Source of the DNA: Sphagnum compactum
Lineage: Eukaryota; Bryophyta; Sphagnopsida; Sphagnales
NCBI GenBank assembly: GCA_965153455.1
Contig: OZ234501.1
Span: 7,688,001 to 7,752,000 of the forward strand
Length of the DNA: 64,000 nt
Direction of reading: 5' to 3'
The stretch's first letter is position 1. Every line of letters begins with the position of its first letter. Below, in pieces: positions 24,870 through 37,208 of the stretch. The notes under the pieces are model-generated. The model searched no databases and was not told the DNA's origin. It saw only the letters and a list, made by a program, of their open reading frames with translations. The position numbers and the translations under genes are program-made.

Positions 24870-26922
24870 AGGGTACGTTTCCATGTCTTCATCTCACCAC
24901 TATCCAACCCTAATTAATTTGGTCTAAAGTATGGCAAAAGGGTTTTTATGTTCAAACTTCAAGTCACTATTTCTCAACCCACTTTGAATGAACCCACACC
25001 TGGCAGTTAACGTGAACAAGACCAAACCATCATATTTTTTGCACCTGTACAACCGGTTCTTAATGTAAGCTGATTGACTGGTGGGTTGGCACCAGTATTG
25101 GTACTGGTATATAGGGAGCAACCTAGCTAGGTATATGATATTGATATGGAAGAACATACAAGTGTGATATTATTACCTGAGACAATACCAGACTTATACC
25201 AGTACCTGTCTTGTATGGACATGAGATAAAAAATGCCAACCTAATGCCAGGTTTATACGAGTCTCAATACCAGGTCTATACCTAACTCATACCAGGCAAT
25301 AATTAGCCTTGGGTTAATATGGAAGTGTTATTGGACCAGGTCAATATGAAAGTGTTAATATTGATCCAATACCAGTACCAGGCTGATATGAAAGTACTCA
25401 ATACCAATACCCGACAGGTATGTAAAAGGGACATACCAGTACAACACCAGTGGGCACCCACCAGAATAGTGGGAAACTTGCTACAATAGTGGACCAGTGT
25501 CCCTTTTGAATTTGTAAGCTGAAAATGCCTTATCATTTTTTAGACATTCCCCACCTTCACAATGTACCAATGATGGGTGGGTAAGTATTTTCCCCTAATA
25601 AATATCCACATATAAATATCACTGTAAATAAATACCTTAGTTCATTGGTAAATATTTTTACTACCTTACATGGGTGGAAAATGTGTTAGACTTACCATGT
25701 CTTTACACTTATCCACCTAATATATATTTGAAATGTACCCTTACTCATGGAAGCATGATTGCTTTGGGGTAAGTGAAAAAAGAATATAGTACTATATGCA
25801 TAATTTGTGATGAAATTCTGCAAATTATGGTGAGAAATATATTTGAATTTTTTTTTCAAATAAAGTAATTACTTTGAATAAGATTCTTACAATATGTTCT
25901 TGGAACCCCTTTAGAATTTTATTACCATTTGTCATTACAGGAATGTCTTAAATGTATTACTAAAAGGGTTGATTTGTTCATTCTATTTAAGTTAATTTAT
26001 TTTGTAGGATGCTTTAAATTTCATATGTTCATGTTTGCAATGCCAATTGTACAATTGATTATCTTTCTCCAATTGCCAATGTGCCATACTTGTACATATA
26101 TTATAAATATTTTGATTTGCCTTATTTATGACTTATGCTTGTTGGACGATTATATAGGTTAAATGATAAAATGTGCACCCTCTCCCTGACCCTAACATAT
26201 GCCTATTCATAGGGTGAGGGATATGTTAATCATTTACCTCTCCCCTAATTGGGATTGATAATTTTCCCAATCCTTAAATATCCTTACCCTTATAATTTGA
26301 TGAAAAGTATTACAAAGTTCAAGTTGAGCACCTTTGTCCTCAATCCACAACCAATTTGTTCCATATTATAAAGTCCATGCAAAGACGATTGTTGGACTCT
26401 TGAATTGTTCCACACAAAATTAGAAGCAACTAATTGCATACACTAACTATGCCTTTCATGGCAAGTTCAAATCAGTGTTGGCTGGTTATTGATTTTTTTT
26501 TTGGATTATCAATAAGGGTATTTATTTGATTATTAATAACTTGTTGGTTTTTCAAAAAAATTATAACTAGCTAAATTGATAACCACATGGTATTGAAATT
26601 TCAAAATCTAATAAATTACTTGGATTATCAATCTTTAAACACTAATAAATAATAATAATAATAATAGTTTTAGTGTTAGTTTTTAAAAGACCCTATTGCC
26701 AATGTATATCTAGCAAGTTAATTGGAGATTTTCAATTGGTTATTTGATAACCTACCTTTATGCATAATTGATGGTTATTACTTATAAATTTCTGATAACA
26801 TACCTAACATCCATTTTTGGATATTGATAACTTGTGTGATCCACCAGATTTTTTTATAAAAAATTACTCGATGGACATTATAAAAAGCCAATATGCAACC
26901 AACATTGGTTCAAACATGCAAG
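24870..26922. other. Intergenic DNA with degenerate TACCAG repeats
   Basis: Around 25170-25460 the words ATACCAG, TACCAGG and ATATGAAAGTGTT recur irregularly. The rest is AT-rich DNA with no recognised gene. Confidence 0.4.
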
Positions 26923-27420
26923 TATTGCATTTAGGGTAGGATCTTCATATAAAGCTTTAAACCCCACATGTGTACTTTTGGAGTGACCCACAATGCAGGT
27001 ATTGCATTTAGGGTAGGATCTTCATATAGAGAAGCTTAAACCCTACATGCGTACTTTCGGAGTGGCCCACAATGCAGGTATTGCATTTAGGGTAGGATCT
27101 TCATATAAAGAGGCTTAAACCCCACATGCGTATTTTCGGAGTGACCCATAATGCAAGTATTGCATTTAGGGTAGGATCTTCATATAAAGAAAACTTAAAC
27201 CCCACATGCGTACTTTCGGAATGACCTAGAATGTAGGTATTGCATTTAGGGTAGGATTTTCATATAAAGAGAGGCTTAAACCCCACATGCATATTTTCGG
27301 AGTGACCCAAAATGCAGGTATTGCATTTAGGGTAAGATCTTCATATATAGAAAGCTTAAACCCTACATTTGTCCTTTCGGAGTGACCCAAAGTGTAGGTA
27401 TTACATTTAGGGTTGGGTTA
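26923..27420. repeat. 79-bp tandem repeat, six full copies plus part
   Basis: Unit starts at 26923, 27000, 27079, 27158, 27238, 27319 and 27399 (spacings 77-81). Each unit has TATTGCATTTAGGGTAGGAT, then CTTCATATA, then TTAAACCCCACATG, then TTTCGGAGTGACCCA. A weaker, diverged copy follows to about 27540. Units differ at several sites and no frame is conserved. Confidence 0.9.
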
Positions 27421-27566
27421 TTTCAAAGTAACTTTGCATATGCATATTGTGTTTAGGGCTAGGTCTTCACTTAAGAGTATCCAAACCATTTAGATGGGTT
27501 TTTATGAAATGTGGGTATTGCATTTAGGCTTGTTTTTTCATTTCAACTTGAAATACCCAGACTTAT

Positions 27567-27723
27567 ACTTACCTTTACCAACTAGAATTTTGGGGTTTCG
27601 TTGCAATACCTACACCCGTACTTACCTTTACTAACTGGAATTTTGGGGCATAATTGCAATACTTGCACTTGTACTTACTTTTACCAACTGGGATTTTGGG
27701 GCCTAGTTATAATACATGCATTT
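27567..27723. repeat. 53-bp tandem repeat, three copies
   Basis: Units start at 27567, 27620 and 27673, each ACTTACCTTTACCAACT, then ATTTTGGGG, then TTGCAATAC. It directly follows the 79-bp array and is a separate unit. Confidence 0.85.
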
Positions 27724-28493
27724 AACACTAATATTATCATTATCTTGTGTTTTTGCATTTCACACATTTTGTGCTTATTACTTGGAAACAATAATAACCT
27801 TTGTGCCATATTAGACTTCAGGTGTGTGTTGAATACATGATGTTTAAAGAATTTGGGTTATGGTTTCTTCCATACAAAATTGATTCTAAAACAAAATTCT
27901 TAGTGCCAATGGCAACAATTTTGATTAGTAATTGAAACATTTATTAAGGTAAAATATTAGTTCTAAAATATATGAACCAAATTCCTATACACTAAATCAT
28001 AAAGCATAACCCTACAAATCCAAATCATATTTTGTCATAAGCCTTATTACAACCCTAACTATACAAACCCTAACAAAAAAAAGTATTAGTGATATATGCC
28101 CTAAACCCAAAAAACTATACAAGTTATATAAATCATATAATGCAAAACAAACAAATTTAAAAGAACATAGGAAAAAATTTAGAAACCAAAATTCAAAGGT
28201 TTTAAACTATAAATATTTATTAACTGAAAGAAAATACGTTAATCTTTAAAAATAATCAAATAAATTTCATACAAAACCAAAAGAGAAGATATGTCTTTTA
28301 CCTTTGTGTGATTTTTCCAACCTAATTTTTCCACTCTTTTTGAAAAAGATATAAAATGCAATTGTATTACTTCACATATGTGTAAACCCTAAACTTTTCC
28401 CCCCAAATTTAGCCTACTTTAGATTAATTACTATACATTTGTGAAAAAAATATTAATTAATTTATGTGTCTCAACCCTAAACCTAATGGTTAA
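27724..28493. other. AT-rich intergenic DNA, nothing recognised
   Basis: No domain or repeat ends. Scattered CCCTAA words occur but no telomere-type array. Confidence 0.45.
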
Positions 28494-28625
28494 GTTAGTA
28501 GGGTATGTAATTAATATAGTAGCTAGGTTAGTAGGGTAGGTGATTAGTACAGTAGCTAGGTCAGTAGGATAACTAGTTATTAGGGTAGCTATGTCAGTAG
28601 GGGATAATAAATAAGGTAACAAGGT
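28494..28625. repeat. 33-bp tandem repeat, four copies
   Basis: Unit starts (GTTAGTAGGG / GTCAGTAGG) at 28494, 28527, 28560 and 28593, spaced exactly 33. The multiple of three keeps a minus-strand frame open with an 11-residue repeat (around TYPTNLATILI). This is better explained by the array than by a gene. Confidence 0.8.
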
Positions 28626-28794
28626 TGGTGCAATACTTATGAGGGTAGGAAAGTGAGCAGGGTAGCTATGTGTGAGGTCAGGTCCAGGAAAAACGGCCAA
28701 GAACAAAAAAAAAGAAAAAAAAAGTACAATGGTCAGCAGCAAAAAGAAATGGACTGTGATGAACCCCATCCGGTGCCGAATGAAAAAACGCAAC

Positions 28795-28852
28795 CCATCC
28801 AGTGGACAGAACGGCCAACTGGTGCATTGGTGGCTGCTGGTTCACTCTGGCC
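28795..28852. mobile_element. Family-A MITE end fragment (A4)
   Basis: A short stretch (CCATCCAGTGG ... CTGCTGGTTCACTCTGGCC) matches the right terminal region of copy A2. The rest of the element is missing. Confidence 0.55.
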
Positions 28853-29179
28853 TAACCTTATCCATTCAGCCAACTGTTGATTCTCGGACCCCTAAACCCA
28901 CTCAGTAGGCGTTCCCACAATGCCTCTGTAGGACAGAGCCAATAAACCTGTTGCAAGTGAGACATGTACATATGTTTCTGGTGTATGCTCTCTGACTTGT
29001 GGGTCTACACAACTTCCCTTTCTGTCACTGAAGAAAGTTCTCAAGGAGCTGGCTCTCCAACAAAATGTAAGTAAGTACTATGACCTTTTTAGAGGTGCCT
29101 TTTATCACAGGCCTACTACTACAATGTCAGGAGGAATCATGTCCAACAAGGCAAAAACTACTATGAAGGGACAAAGCTC
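28853..29179. other. Intergenic spacer between MITEs
   Basis: Nothing recognised; base composition is more balanced than the flanks. Confidence 0.4.
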
Positions 29180-29564
29180 GGCCACAGTGAACCAGCACCC
29201 ACCAGCGCACCGTGAAGGATGGATGGTAAGTGGTCAGGAAACAGTTTTCTGTTGGGTTCCAGTTCTCTAGTTAACCATGGTGGTTAGCTCAGTTGCATTT
29301 TTTTTTAACTACCTATTTATTAACAACCCACAAGCAGGTTCTTAGTAAGTAGGTAGTAAAAACAGCCCTCACCTATGTATAAACCACCTACTTCTCTAGT
29401 AGTTACCTATTTTCCTAACCTATCTACCTATATATGAGACCTATTTCTTACAAAATTGGTTACCAAGGTGAAACCAAATATTAACTCCGTTGAGGTTCAT
29501 CTGCAACTGAGTAATAACTGACATCCAGTGGATGGTGCACTGGTGGGTGCTGGCTCACTGTGGC
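29180..29564. mobile_element. Family-A MITE, copy A2 (inverted relative to A1)
   Basis: A 385-bp element with both ends: GGCCACAGTGAACCAGCACC at the left and TGGTGGGTGCTGGCTCACTG at the right. The interior aligns with the reverse complement of A1 throughout, including GGTTACCAAGGTGAAACCAA. Only an imperfect target duplication is visible (CAAAGCTC before, CAAACTC after). Confidence 0.85.
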
Positions 29565-29745
29565 TGGCAAACTCAATAGATGACGAGCTCTTCATGTCCA
29601 TGATTGCGATTCGAAAGGACAAACCCAAAGCCGACAAAGTGCATAAAATATCTGACCCACGACATTACGCTATACTTTCTGCAAAAAATTAGGGTATACT
29701 TTCTCTAGATGCCTGAGAGTCACTAGATTCTGAATCCCATTGACA
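29565..29745. other. Spacer between MITE copies A2 and B2
   Basis: Unassigned sequence. Confidence 0.4.
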
Positions 29746-30122
29746 GAGCATCTCCAGCGGTGGTCACTATGTAACCCTGTAAATCAAAAAATTCACATCC
29801 AAGTTTAGTTATTTACTTTTTTTTTCCAACCCCACCCATCAAACTAGAACTTGAACTGCAAATAGATGGGAGACTACTAATAGCAAACCACCTGGACCAA
29901 TCAGTATGATTGGCCAATCAGAGACAGGGAGTGGCAGTCAGATCATATCCATTACACTCTTCTCTGACAAGGCAGGTGTTAGCCTTTGATGTGCACATAT
30001 TACCAGCCTCAGCAAACTCAGCAGAGCAAAAATATTTTGGCTGAGCCAAGCCCATATGTTTTGACTTTTTTCCATCCAATTTTAATTTGCAGGGCAAATA
30101 CTGAGCACTGGTGGAGTTGCTC
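29746..30122. mobile_element. Family-B MITE, copy B2
   Basis: A 377-bp element. The left end is GAGCATCTCCAGC and the right end GTGGAGTTGCTC. The interior matches B1 (for example CACATCCAAGTTTAGTTATT, GCAAACCACCTGGACCAATC, TACCAGCCTCAGCAAA). Flanking triplets are ACA and TCA, so the target duplication is decayed or absent. Confidence 0.8.
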
Positions 30123-30552
30123 TCACAAGATTGGTTTCTAGTTTCTACTATACACCATAATGACGTCCTTGAAACTACGTTTGCATGACGAAGAAGGCAC
30201 CCTATAGTATTCATTCAAATAGACAAATCCTAATTATATCTTTTGGAATACCTTTGTGACACATGATGTCATGCTTTTCCTTAGGTTTGAAATAGGTGTG
30301 TACTGAGAGACCAGTTGTACCCTTTCCTGGGTTGAGCACCTACTAGGACTAATTTTTAAAAGCTATATTGCAATGGACAAATACTGATGAGGTTTTTGTA
30401 GATTTGGACCATGTTGCTACAAAAAGACAAGGGGCCTGCCTTTTTTGATAACTAAAAGAGATCTCTGTTCTCAACACAACAAGAAGCTTAATTAAGAAGA
30501 ATGAATGTCTGGACACTCAACAAATCAACTTCAACAAATCCTAGACCAGATC
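30123..30552. other. Intergenic DNA, nothing recognised
   Basis: No gene or repeat end identified. Confidence 0.4.
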
Positions 30553-30613
30553 GAACCAGCACCCACCAGTCTGTCCCAGCCAAGGTTAATTTTTTCAATG
30601 TGCATGCTGGTTC
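30553..30613. mobile_element. Minimal family-A derivative (A5)
   Basis: About 61 bp retaining only inverted ends: GAACCAGCACCCACCAG at the left and TGCATGCTGGTTC at the right. It may be an internal-deletion derivative of family A. Confidence 0.45.
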
Positions 30614-33600
30614 ACCTCACCCAAGCTTGAATGGACCCAAGGTTGAATGCTCCCAATGTTTTTAAAATTTAAGAAAGTGGACCATCTCTCTCCTCTTTAT
30701 CTGATTTTTTTCATCCCACTCCTCCTTGCTCTGTGTTTTTCTCCTCACAACTTTCAAAGAATTTGTTTTGTTTTCAAGGCACATTTGTTGAGTTAGGTTA
30801 ATTCCAAATCGGCCCTCTCCGCACCCAGCAGGTGTGTACTAGGTTTATATCCTTATTCCACCTTGGTATGATCAACTATCTTAGTACAACATTTCAGGAC
30901 ATGCCATATCGACACCCAGGAACATCTTTCAAATGATGATGTCCATTCATAATTAGTGTCAACATGATTAGAATAGGATCCTAAAGGGGCACTAAATGTT
31001 AAAATTTTAGACTACATGTATCAAATAAGGATTTTTTTGGGTGTATTAAGTGAGGGAAATTTTTTTCCCAACCAATTATTACTTTTTTTTTTAATATGTG
31101 CATATTTCAAACACCCTATATTCATTTATCTTTAAAATTTCAGTAAGTCTAAAGTTGGAAATGAAATCACGATTTTTTTTATAAAAAAAAATCATTTGCA
31201 AAGTGATCTAAGACATGCAAGAGTAGTTATTTTAATGCCTTTTAGTAATCCACTTTGCTACAAGTAGGGTCAACACATTTTGTGGCCAATGCAATTTTCA
31301 TTACAATTTAGACACATGAAATTCTAGGATTAGACAACAACAATTGTCAATATAACTTGTAATTTGAGATATTAAAATGTATGTTGAATCTTCAATTGAT
31401 TCCTCACACACAAATGAAGTAATAGACATAACAAGAAACCTAACCCAACAACAATTCTTATGATCTTATAGTATAACATGTTTAGTTCTTTACATGATCA
31501 CAATAAAATATAAATTGACTATTCTTCACCCATTACATATATGATGGGCATGATAAATTTAATATTATGTTTTTAACTTTGCACATCATGTTGATTCCTT
31601 CAAATTGGTTCCTTGTGACCCAATACCACTATCTCACAAACCCTATGAAACAATTCACAAAGATGTATGAGCTTATAATCAATTGTTCAATAAACTAAAT
31701 AATAGACCATATCCAAGTTATGAATGAGAGATGGAAATGAAAAAGAAGCACATGGATCAAAGTACAATTATTATGGAAGGACGAGGTTTGAAAAAATTTG
31801 TCTTTTCAAAGGAATCAACAACAATTAAACAAGGCTTCCATTCATAATAGGACAAAGGATGCATAATTTAACCAAAAAATGGAAAATAATACAAGTGTTT
31901 CTTGAGTTAAGAGCTCCTAATCTACTAATTGCACCTACTAACAATTAACATATAAAATGTGTATTATATATGTCATATATTCTTTATTATACCATGAATT
32001 GAAATATACTCTATATTAATTATATATATAACAAAACATAACCCTATTGTAAAATTAAGTAAACTATACATTTTATCCAACAACCAATATATGGGACCTT
32101 ATATTTTTCTAATGTATTTTGTAAATTCAAAAAAGAGTGTCCCCCTTGGAATAGGATATATTCACTTCACAAGTTGACCTAATGTGAACACAAACAAGTT
32201 TAGAGTTTAAGTAATATACAAGAGTTAAAGTTGTACGTTAACATTATATGCATTTTTGTCAAGATGTAATGCAAGAAAAGAAGACTATGAGCTTGAATGC
32301 CTTGTGAAGGTTGTCATGAGAGTGTTGACCTTGCTTTAGACTTCAATCTATAGCTACACTTGTAGTCCTACCTAGAGTGAAATCATTTGGAAATTTTTGG
32401 GTGGAATAAAATTCACTTCAATGATTTTCATTTGTTATGGATGTGATCCAATCCCATGTGTTTTTGGTTGTGTTAGGATAATTTGTAAATTATGATGTTT
32501 GTATGTGTTATCAATTGGGTATGTGCAATGACATGGACTTACATGACACAATGGTAACCATTAATAATGTTAGAAAACTAATTTCATGGTCTCATGGCTC
32601 ATTGAAAATGACCCATAATCATGCGTTGTGAGTGGTTCAAAAAAAAACATTTGTGGTTCGAAAACTTGGAGTTGATAATATAATTTCATGAACATGCAAT
32701 AGCCCAATCATGATACAAAAGTCCATAGTTGATGTAGAAGTTATTAGTAGTTGATTTTCTCTTAAGGCTACAAATTTGACTAGGGTGTTTCATGTGCCAT
32801 GTGATGTTACAAAAACAATCTTTCACCAAGTCTTCGCAAATGTATTTGATAAAAGGTTGAACTATATGATTGTTAAAAATGTTTTACAATGAAAGTAGTT
32901 TGGATTTAGGATAACAAGACATTATTCCTTATAAAATCAACTTCTTTTTAGCTGTGAGATATTATAATGATCAAACATCTAATTTTCCAAGTTGTTTATT
33001 CAAATAATATGTTAGTAAAATGGATTTCAAAAGTGACAAAATCCATGTAATATGATGACAATTCACACATTCAATAATGAAGATATTATGATTTGTATGG
33101 TGTTGACAGTTTGTGACTTTAAACATCAATGATATTAACACAAATTTTTTCATCATGAGAATCATGAAAACAAAAGAATAGGAAAAAAGAAGCCATCATC
33201 TCTTGGTTATAAAAGTATATCATAAAATTAAAAATTCAAGAATTTAAATTTGTTTCAACAAATGGGTTGGAAATTTCATTATAATTCATCATTGTTAATT
33301 TCTGAAAAATGGCATTTAAGAATTGATATGCATATTTACAATGACAATACTCACTAGTCAACCAAATCAAAGACTCAAAGTGATTGTAATTTTGGAACAA
33401 TGTTTGATGAAATATCAATGAAAATTAACACACCCCCCCCCCCCCCCCCTCCCCACCCCAAAAGAGCATGTAAGACATCTATCAACCTCATGGTTGATGC
33501 AAAGTTCATTCAACCTTGACAAATAACCAAAACATATTCTTTCATATAATAACAAAATTTTCGTGTTTGCTCTATATTTGAACATTATATTGTATCCATA

Positions 33601-34093
33601 TTTCTATTTATGTTATGACTTTTATGTTTAAAATAATGTAATACTTGTGCCTAAAATAATTTGGTTAATTTTTCATAAGTGTTATGCACATTGTCATTTA
33701 AAATTTTGGTTTCTTTAAAGACATGAAGTGATTGATTACATGCAATAAATGCTTGTTATTTTTAGGCATGCAATAAATGTATTTTATGTTAAATGTATCA
33801 AGTCCAACAATAAAATAATCAAATTTCACCCTCTTTTAACTTATGTTTCAATTTCAATATCTTAGTAAAGAATCACTTTCAAATTTTTTTTGATGATTAT
33901 GTTAAAAATTAATGGTTTTTTGTGAGGTCATTTGATTTCATCATCATTAATATCCAAACAACTTTGTCCATTGGCACATTCTTTAAATAAGCACAAACTT
34001 TGTTTTGTTTACATGTTATTGTTAATCCATCTTTAACAATTTTCATGCCCAACAAGCAAATATGTTTTGAAATTTCAATCATTGGAATGTATG
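30614..34093. other. AT-rich intergenic DNA, nothing recognised
   Basis: No coding domain or element ends in 3.5 kb. Contains the C homopolymer at 33433-33449. Confidence 0.45.
33433..33449 (+). repeat. C homopolymer, 17 bases
   Basis: A C run followed by TCCCCACCCC; quadruplex-capable on the minus strand. Confidence 0.9.
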
Positions 34094-34098
34094 TGATA
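34094..34098. other. Target-site duplication TGATA (left)
   Basis: The same five bases follow the 3' LTR at 47075-47079. Confidence 0.85.
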
Positions 34099-34623
34099 TG
34101 TTGAAGGTAGATTTATTGAAATTGAATTTTTACCAAAACCAGATTTTCCTTACTGAAACACATTTACCAAATTTTCTCTACTAAAACCAGATTTACCAAT
34201 TGATTTAGACTAAGTTACATTTAGGACCAATTTTTTTGGGATACGCTTAACTGCATGTTCTACCATTTTTTTGAGTATTTTTCTTGAAGGTATTTAAGTC
34301 TTTGTACCTTTGAAGACTGTACATGGGAATATTTTATAGAATAAATTAACTTTTTCTTGCCATACTTTTGCACATAAAATTTTATGTGTTGTTTTCTCTT
34401 TGTATGTTGTGAATATTTTGTTGTTTTGTTTACAAGATCTTCTTTCTTGTATTTGCTTTAGGTTTGTTTATGTAGAAAGTTTATGAGGTTGCCATATTAA
34501 GATTTTACAAACCTTTTTGTTTTAAAACGTTTTGCTTACCTAAAAAAAATAAGATGATTTTTTTCTTTTACTCCCTTATATTATTTCTTCCAAGACCTGG
34601 TAGTTCACCAAGTGGCCTTAACA
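34099..34623 (+). repeat. 5' LTR of the gypsy element (internally deleted)
   Basis: 525 bp, TG...CA. It aligns with the 3' LTR from GGACCAATTTTTTT through CCAAGACCTGGTAGT to the end. It lacks about 345 bp present in the 3' LTR near its start (join near 34120). Confidence 0.88.
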
Positions 34624-34645
34624 TTTGGCAACCATATCGCGGATA
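34624..34645 (+). promoter_or_regulatory. Presumed primer-binding site
   Basis: The bases right after the 5' LTR (TTTGGCAACCATATCGCGG) occupy the primer-binding position. I could not match them to a specific tRNA 3' end; the site may be mutated. Confidence 0.4.
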
Positions 34646-34862
34646 TTGAATCTAGAATTTCTAGTTCATGATCATTCCTATTTGGACAAATATTGGTTAG
34701 AGCTATTTGACTCTACCAAAACAAGCCATGGATTTATCATTGTTGTTGTTTGAAAAATAAAAATTAAAAACCAAAATAACCCGTAGATTACAACTTTTTG
34801 TAGTCATTTATAATATGCCAATAGTTTTGACAAGGAATATGAAGAAGATAATGGAATAGGTT

Positions 34863-37170
34863 TTGCAAAAAAGTGCTAAAGTAGGGCATACAAGTAACCT
34901 AGAACGACTGGAACAACCAAAGATTGACCTAGAGGAAGCTACGACTTTTCACAATGGGGAGGAAAATGAATTGGAGGATGTTACCAAAATACCAAATCAA
35001 ATAGTATACAACCTACCAGAAATCATCCATTGGAATTATGACACATTAAAACCGAACAACCGATTTGAGACCTTATTGAAAATTAAAGCTTTTTGGTACC
35101 ATGAGATTGTTGTGACAAGTCCACATGCTAGATTAAAAAAATTTGATTGACTCTAGAAGTGAATTGATGAACTACACCAATTTTAGGGAAAATAACTTTC
35201 TAATGACGTATGAAACTCGTAGTCTTCGAGGACGAGTATTTTGGATGAAGAGGAGTTCCATCAATAAATTTTGGTAACCCTTTTTTTTAACATTTGTGTT
35301 TCTCTTCATGCGTTTCCAACTTGTATTTTTTGTCAAAGTTCAGGTCACCAAATAGACAATTGTCCTTATCGATCTAGTAAAATCTTGCCTACACAAATAG
35401 TATCGACAGATCATAGACCTTATTTGGTATTAACATTTGTTTAAAATTTAATTTCGAATGTTCAAAATTCGATTTATCCTTTAGCACTACCAAATGTATC
35501 TTGTAGATAGCCAATTATTCCACATGTTTCTGTCCACTTACCATAAATGTCATGGACCAAAATCCTTGGTAGGTTTTCCAAGTTCAATGTATCTTCATGT
35601 TGGACCCTATACACCATATTTTGGTTATAGTTAAGGGGCATAGGGAGTGGTCCTACAATGTGGCCTCTAATGTTCAATCCTTTAGTTAAACCCATAGCAC
35701 CACCAAAGCCAGTTTTGAGAATTGCACAAGTTAGGATTGTAATAATTCATGAAAAACCTTCAAATGAGGATGATGATTATTCCGAAAGAAAGCACAACCC
35801 TAGGATGCCACAAATCGTTCCTACCAAAAAATTGTACCTTGAACGAAAAGGCAACCGTCCCTGATTGGAGATGTTGGTAGGCCTCCTTTTAGTGGACAGA
35901 CTGTACCTACCAGCAAAGGTGGTGGCAGACCTTTCAACGGTGGTGGTAACAGGCCTCTAGGAGGTGGTGGCAGCAATCCTCCAAGAGGTGGCAGTAGTGG
36001 ACCCCTAGGAGACCAAAATCCAAAATCATGTGTTGTAGGACCAACATGACCATGGATAAAGCCTACCTAGAATCCGTGGTACCCTCCATGGTATCCTATC
36101 CAACCCCCTATAACACCAAATCCTCTGCCAAGTAGGAAATCCTTACCCTACCCCATCTACACCACAAGAACAGATCTTAATGTTCATGTACGAATTTTTT
36201 ATAAGGCCATTTAAGTCAATGGAAGAAGAATGATGCCAATATCATCAATTTGTTTTGTTCTACTTTTCATAATGCCATATCCAAATGGGGAAAGAATTTT
36301 ATGAGAGCCCATTTAGTTTGCAAATTTGAAAAGCTAAAGGTCATATTTTTGTAAGTACTACCAAAAAGTATAGACAGATGAACAAGTGTACATGGCATTA
36401 CAAATGATAAAGCAAGGTGGAGACGAAAAGGTGGAAGTATATTATGAGCGTATATTGAAACTAGCAAATTGCCTTCAACATCAAGCAAACGACAATTTGT
36501 TGACCATTTTTTTTCACGCAGGATTGCAACCATACCTTTGGATAGCCATAGGGGGGATGAAAAGGGACACTTTGTTTGAACACAATGAAGCTACAGTTAC
36601 TTGTGAAGAAAGTATGGGAAACGCCAATGAATACTATAAATTGCTAAAACCACCAACCAAGTAGGAGAAGGCTAACGAAGGAAGGTGAACAAATATGATT
36701 GTAGTCAATGCAATAAATCAAGACATTCCAAGGAACGTTGACATTGGAATTTGGACAACCCGAACAACAAACTTAAAGACAAAAAGGAGGTAGCAATGAA
36801 TGGAGTTTTGGCTCAAACTAGTGGTGGTACAGGAAATAAATCTAGTAACAAGGGAAGTCGTGGAAAAGCCAACAAATCTTGTTCCATCATTTATTGTTGC
36901 TTCATTTGCAATTCCATTGAACATTAAATCTACAATTGTCCTCATAAGGATGTAGCTCAAATGATGTTTAGGGAAAAAGCAGTAGTAGCTACACCCAAGA
37001 AGGAAAAATGTTTCTATCAACATGGTTTTGGTAGTTATCACCCGTAATAAAATACCCAAAAATGTGGTATTCAAAGAGAAGAGCCTCTCAAGAACAAGAT
37101 CTTGGCCGATTAGCAAAAAGAAGAAAAACTTCAATCCTTTGAAAAAGTTATTAAGGACATACAATAGAAG
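34863..37170 (+). pseudogene. gag polyprotein remnant
   Basis: Open pieces run from 34863 with frame changes. Around 35870-36030 is a glycine/proline-rich stretch (GGGRPFNGGGNRP). At 36386-36664 a helical gag core is open (VEVYYERILKLANCLQHQAN). Two CCHC zinc knuckles follow. Knuckle 1 spans 36700-36741 (C-x2-C-x4-H), with its fourth ligand codon replaced by TGA at 36739. Knuckle 2 spans 36898-36939 (CFICNSIEH), with a TAA at 36925 just after the histidine. In a live copy gag forms the particle and its knuckles bind the RNA. This copy cannot make the full protein. Confidence 0.8.
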
Positions 37171-37208
37171 GAGCCACTAAAGGATATGCCTGAGCCAATA
37201 TACAAACT

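Noticed and set aside
26923-27420. Regular repeats considered as a CRISPR array
   Set aside because: Units are directly adjacent 79-bp tandem copies with no unique spacers, in a plant-type genome.
28380-28490. CCCTAA words as interstitial telomere repeat
   Set aside because: Only isolated copies, no tandem array.
28431-28793. 120-codon minus-strand frame with a hydrophobic start
   Set aside because: Explained by the 33-bp tandem repeat; no homologous domain recognised.
36718-37164. 148-codon minus-strand frame
   Set aside because: Antisense to gag, across the two zinc-knuckle regions.
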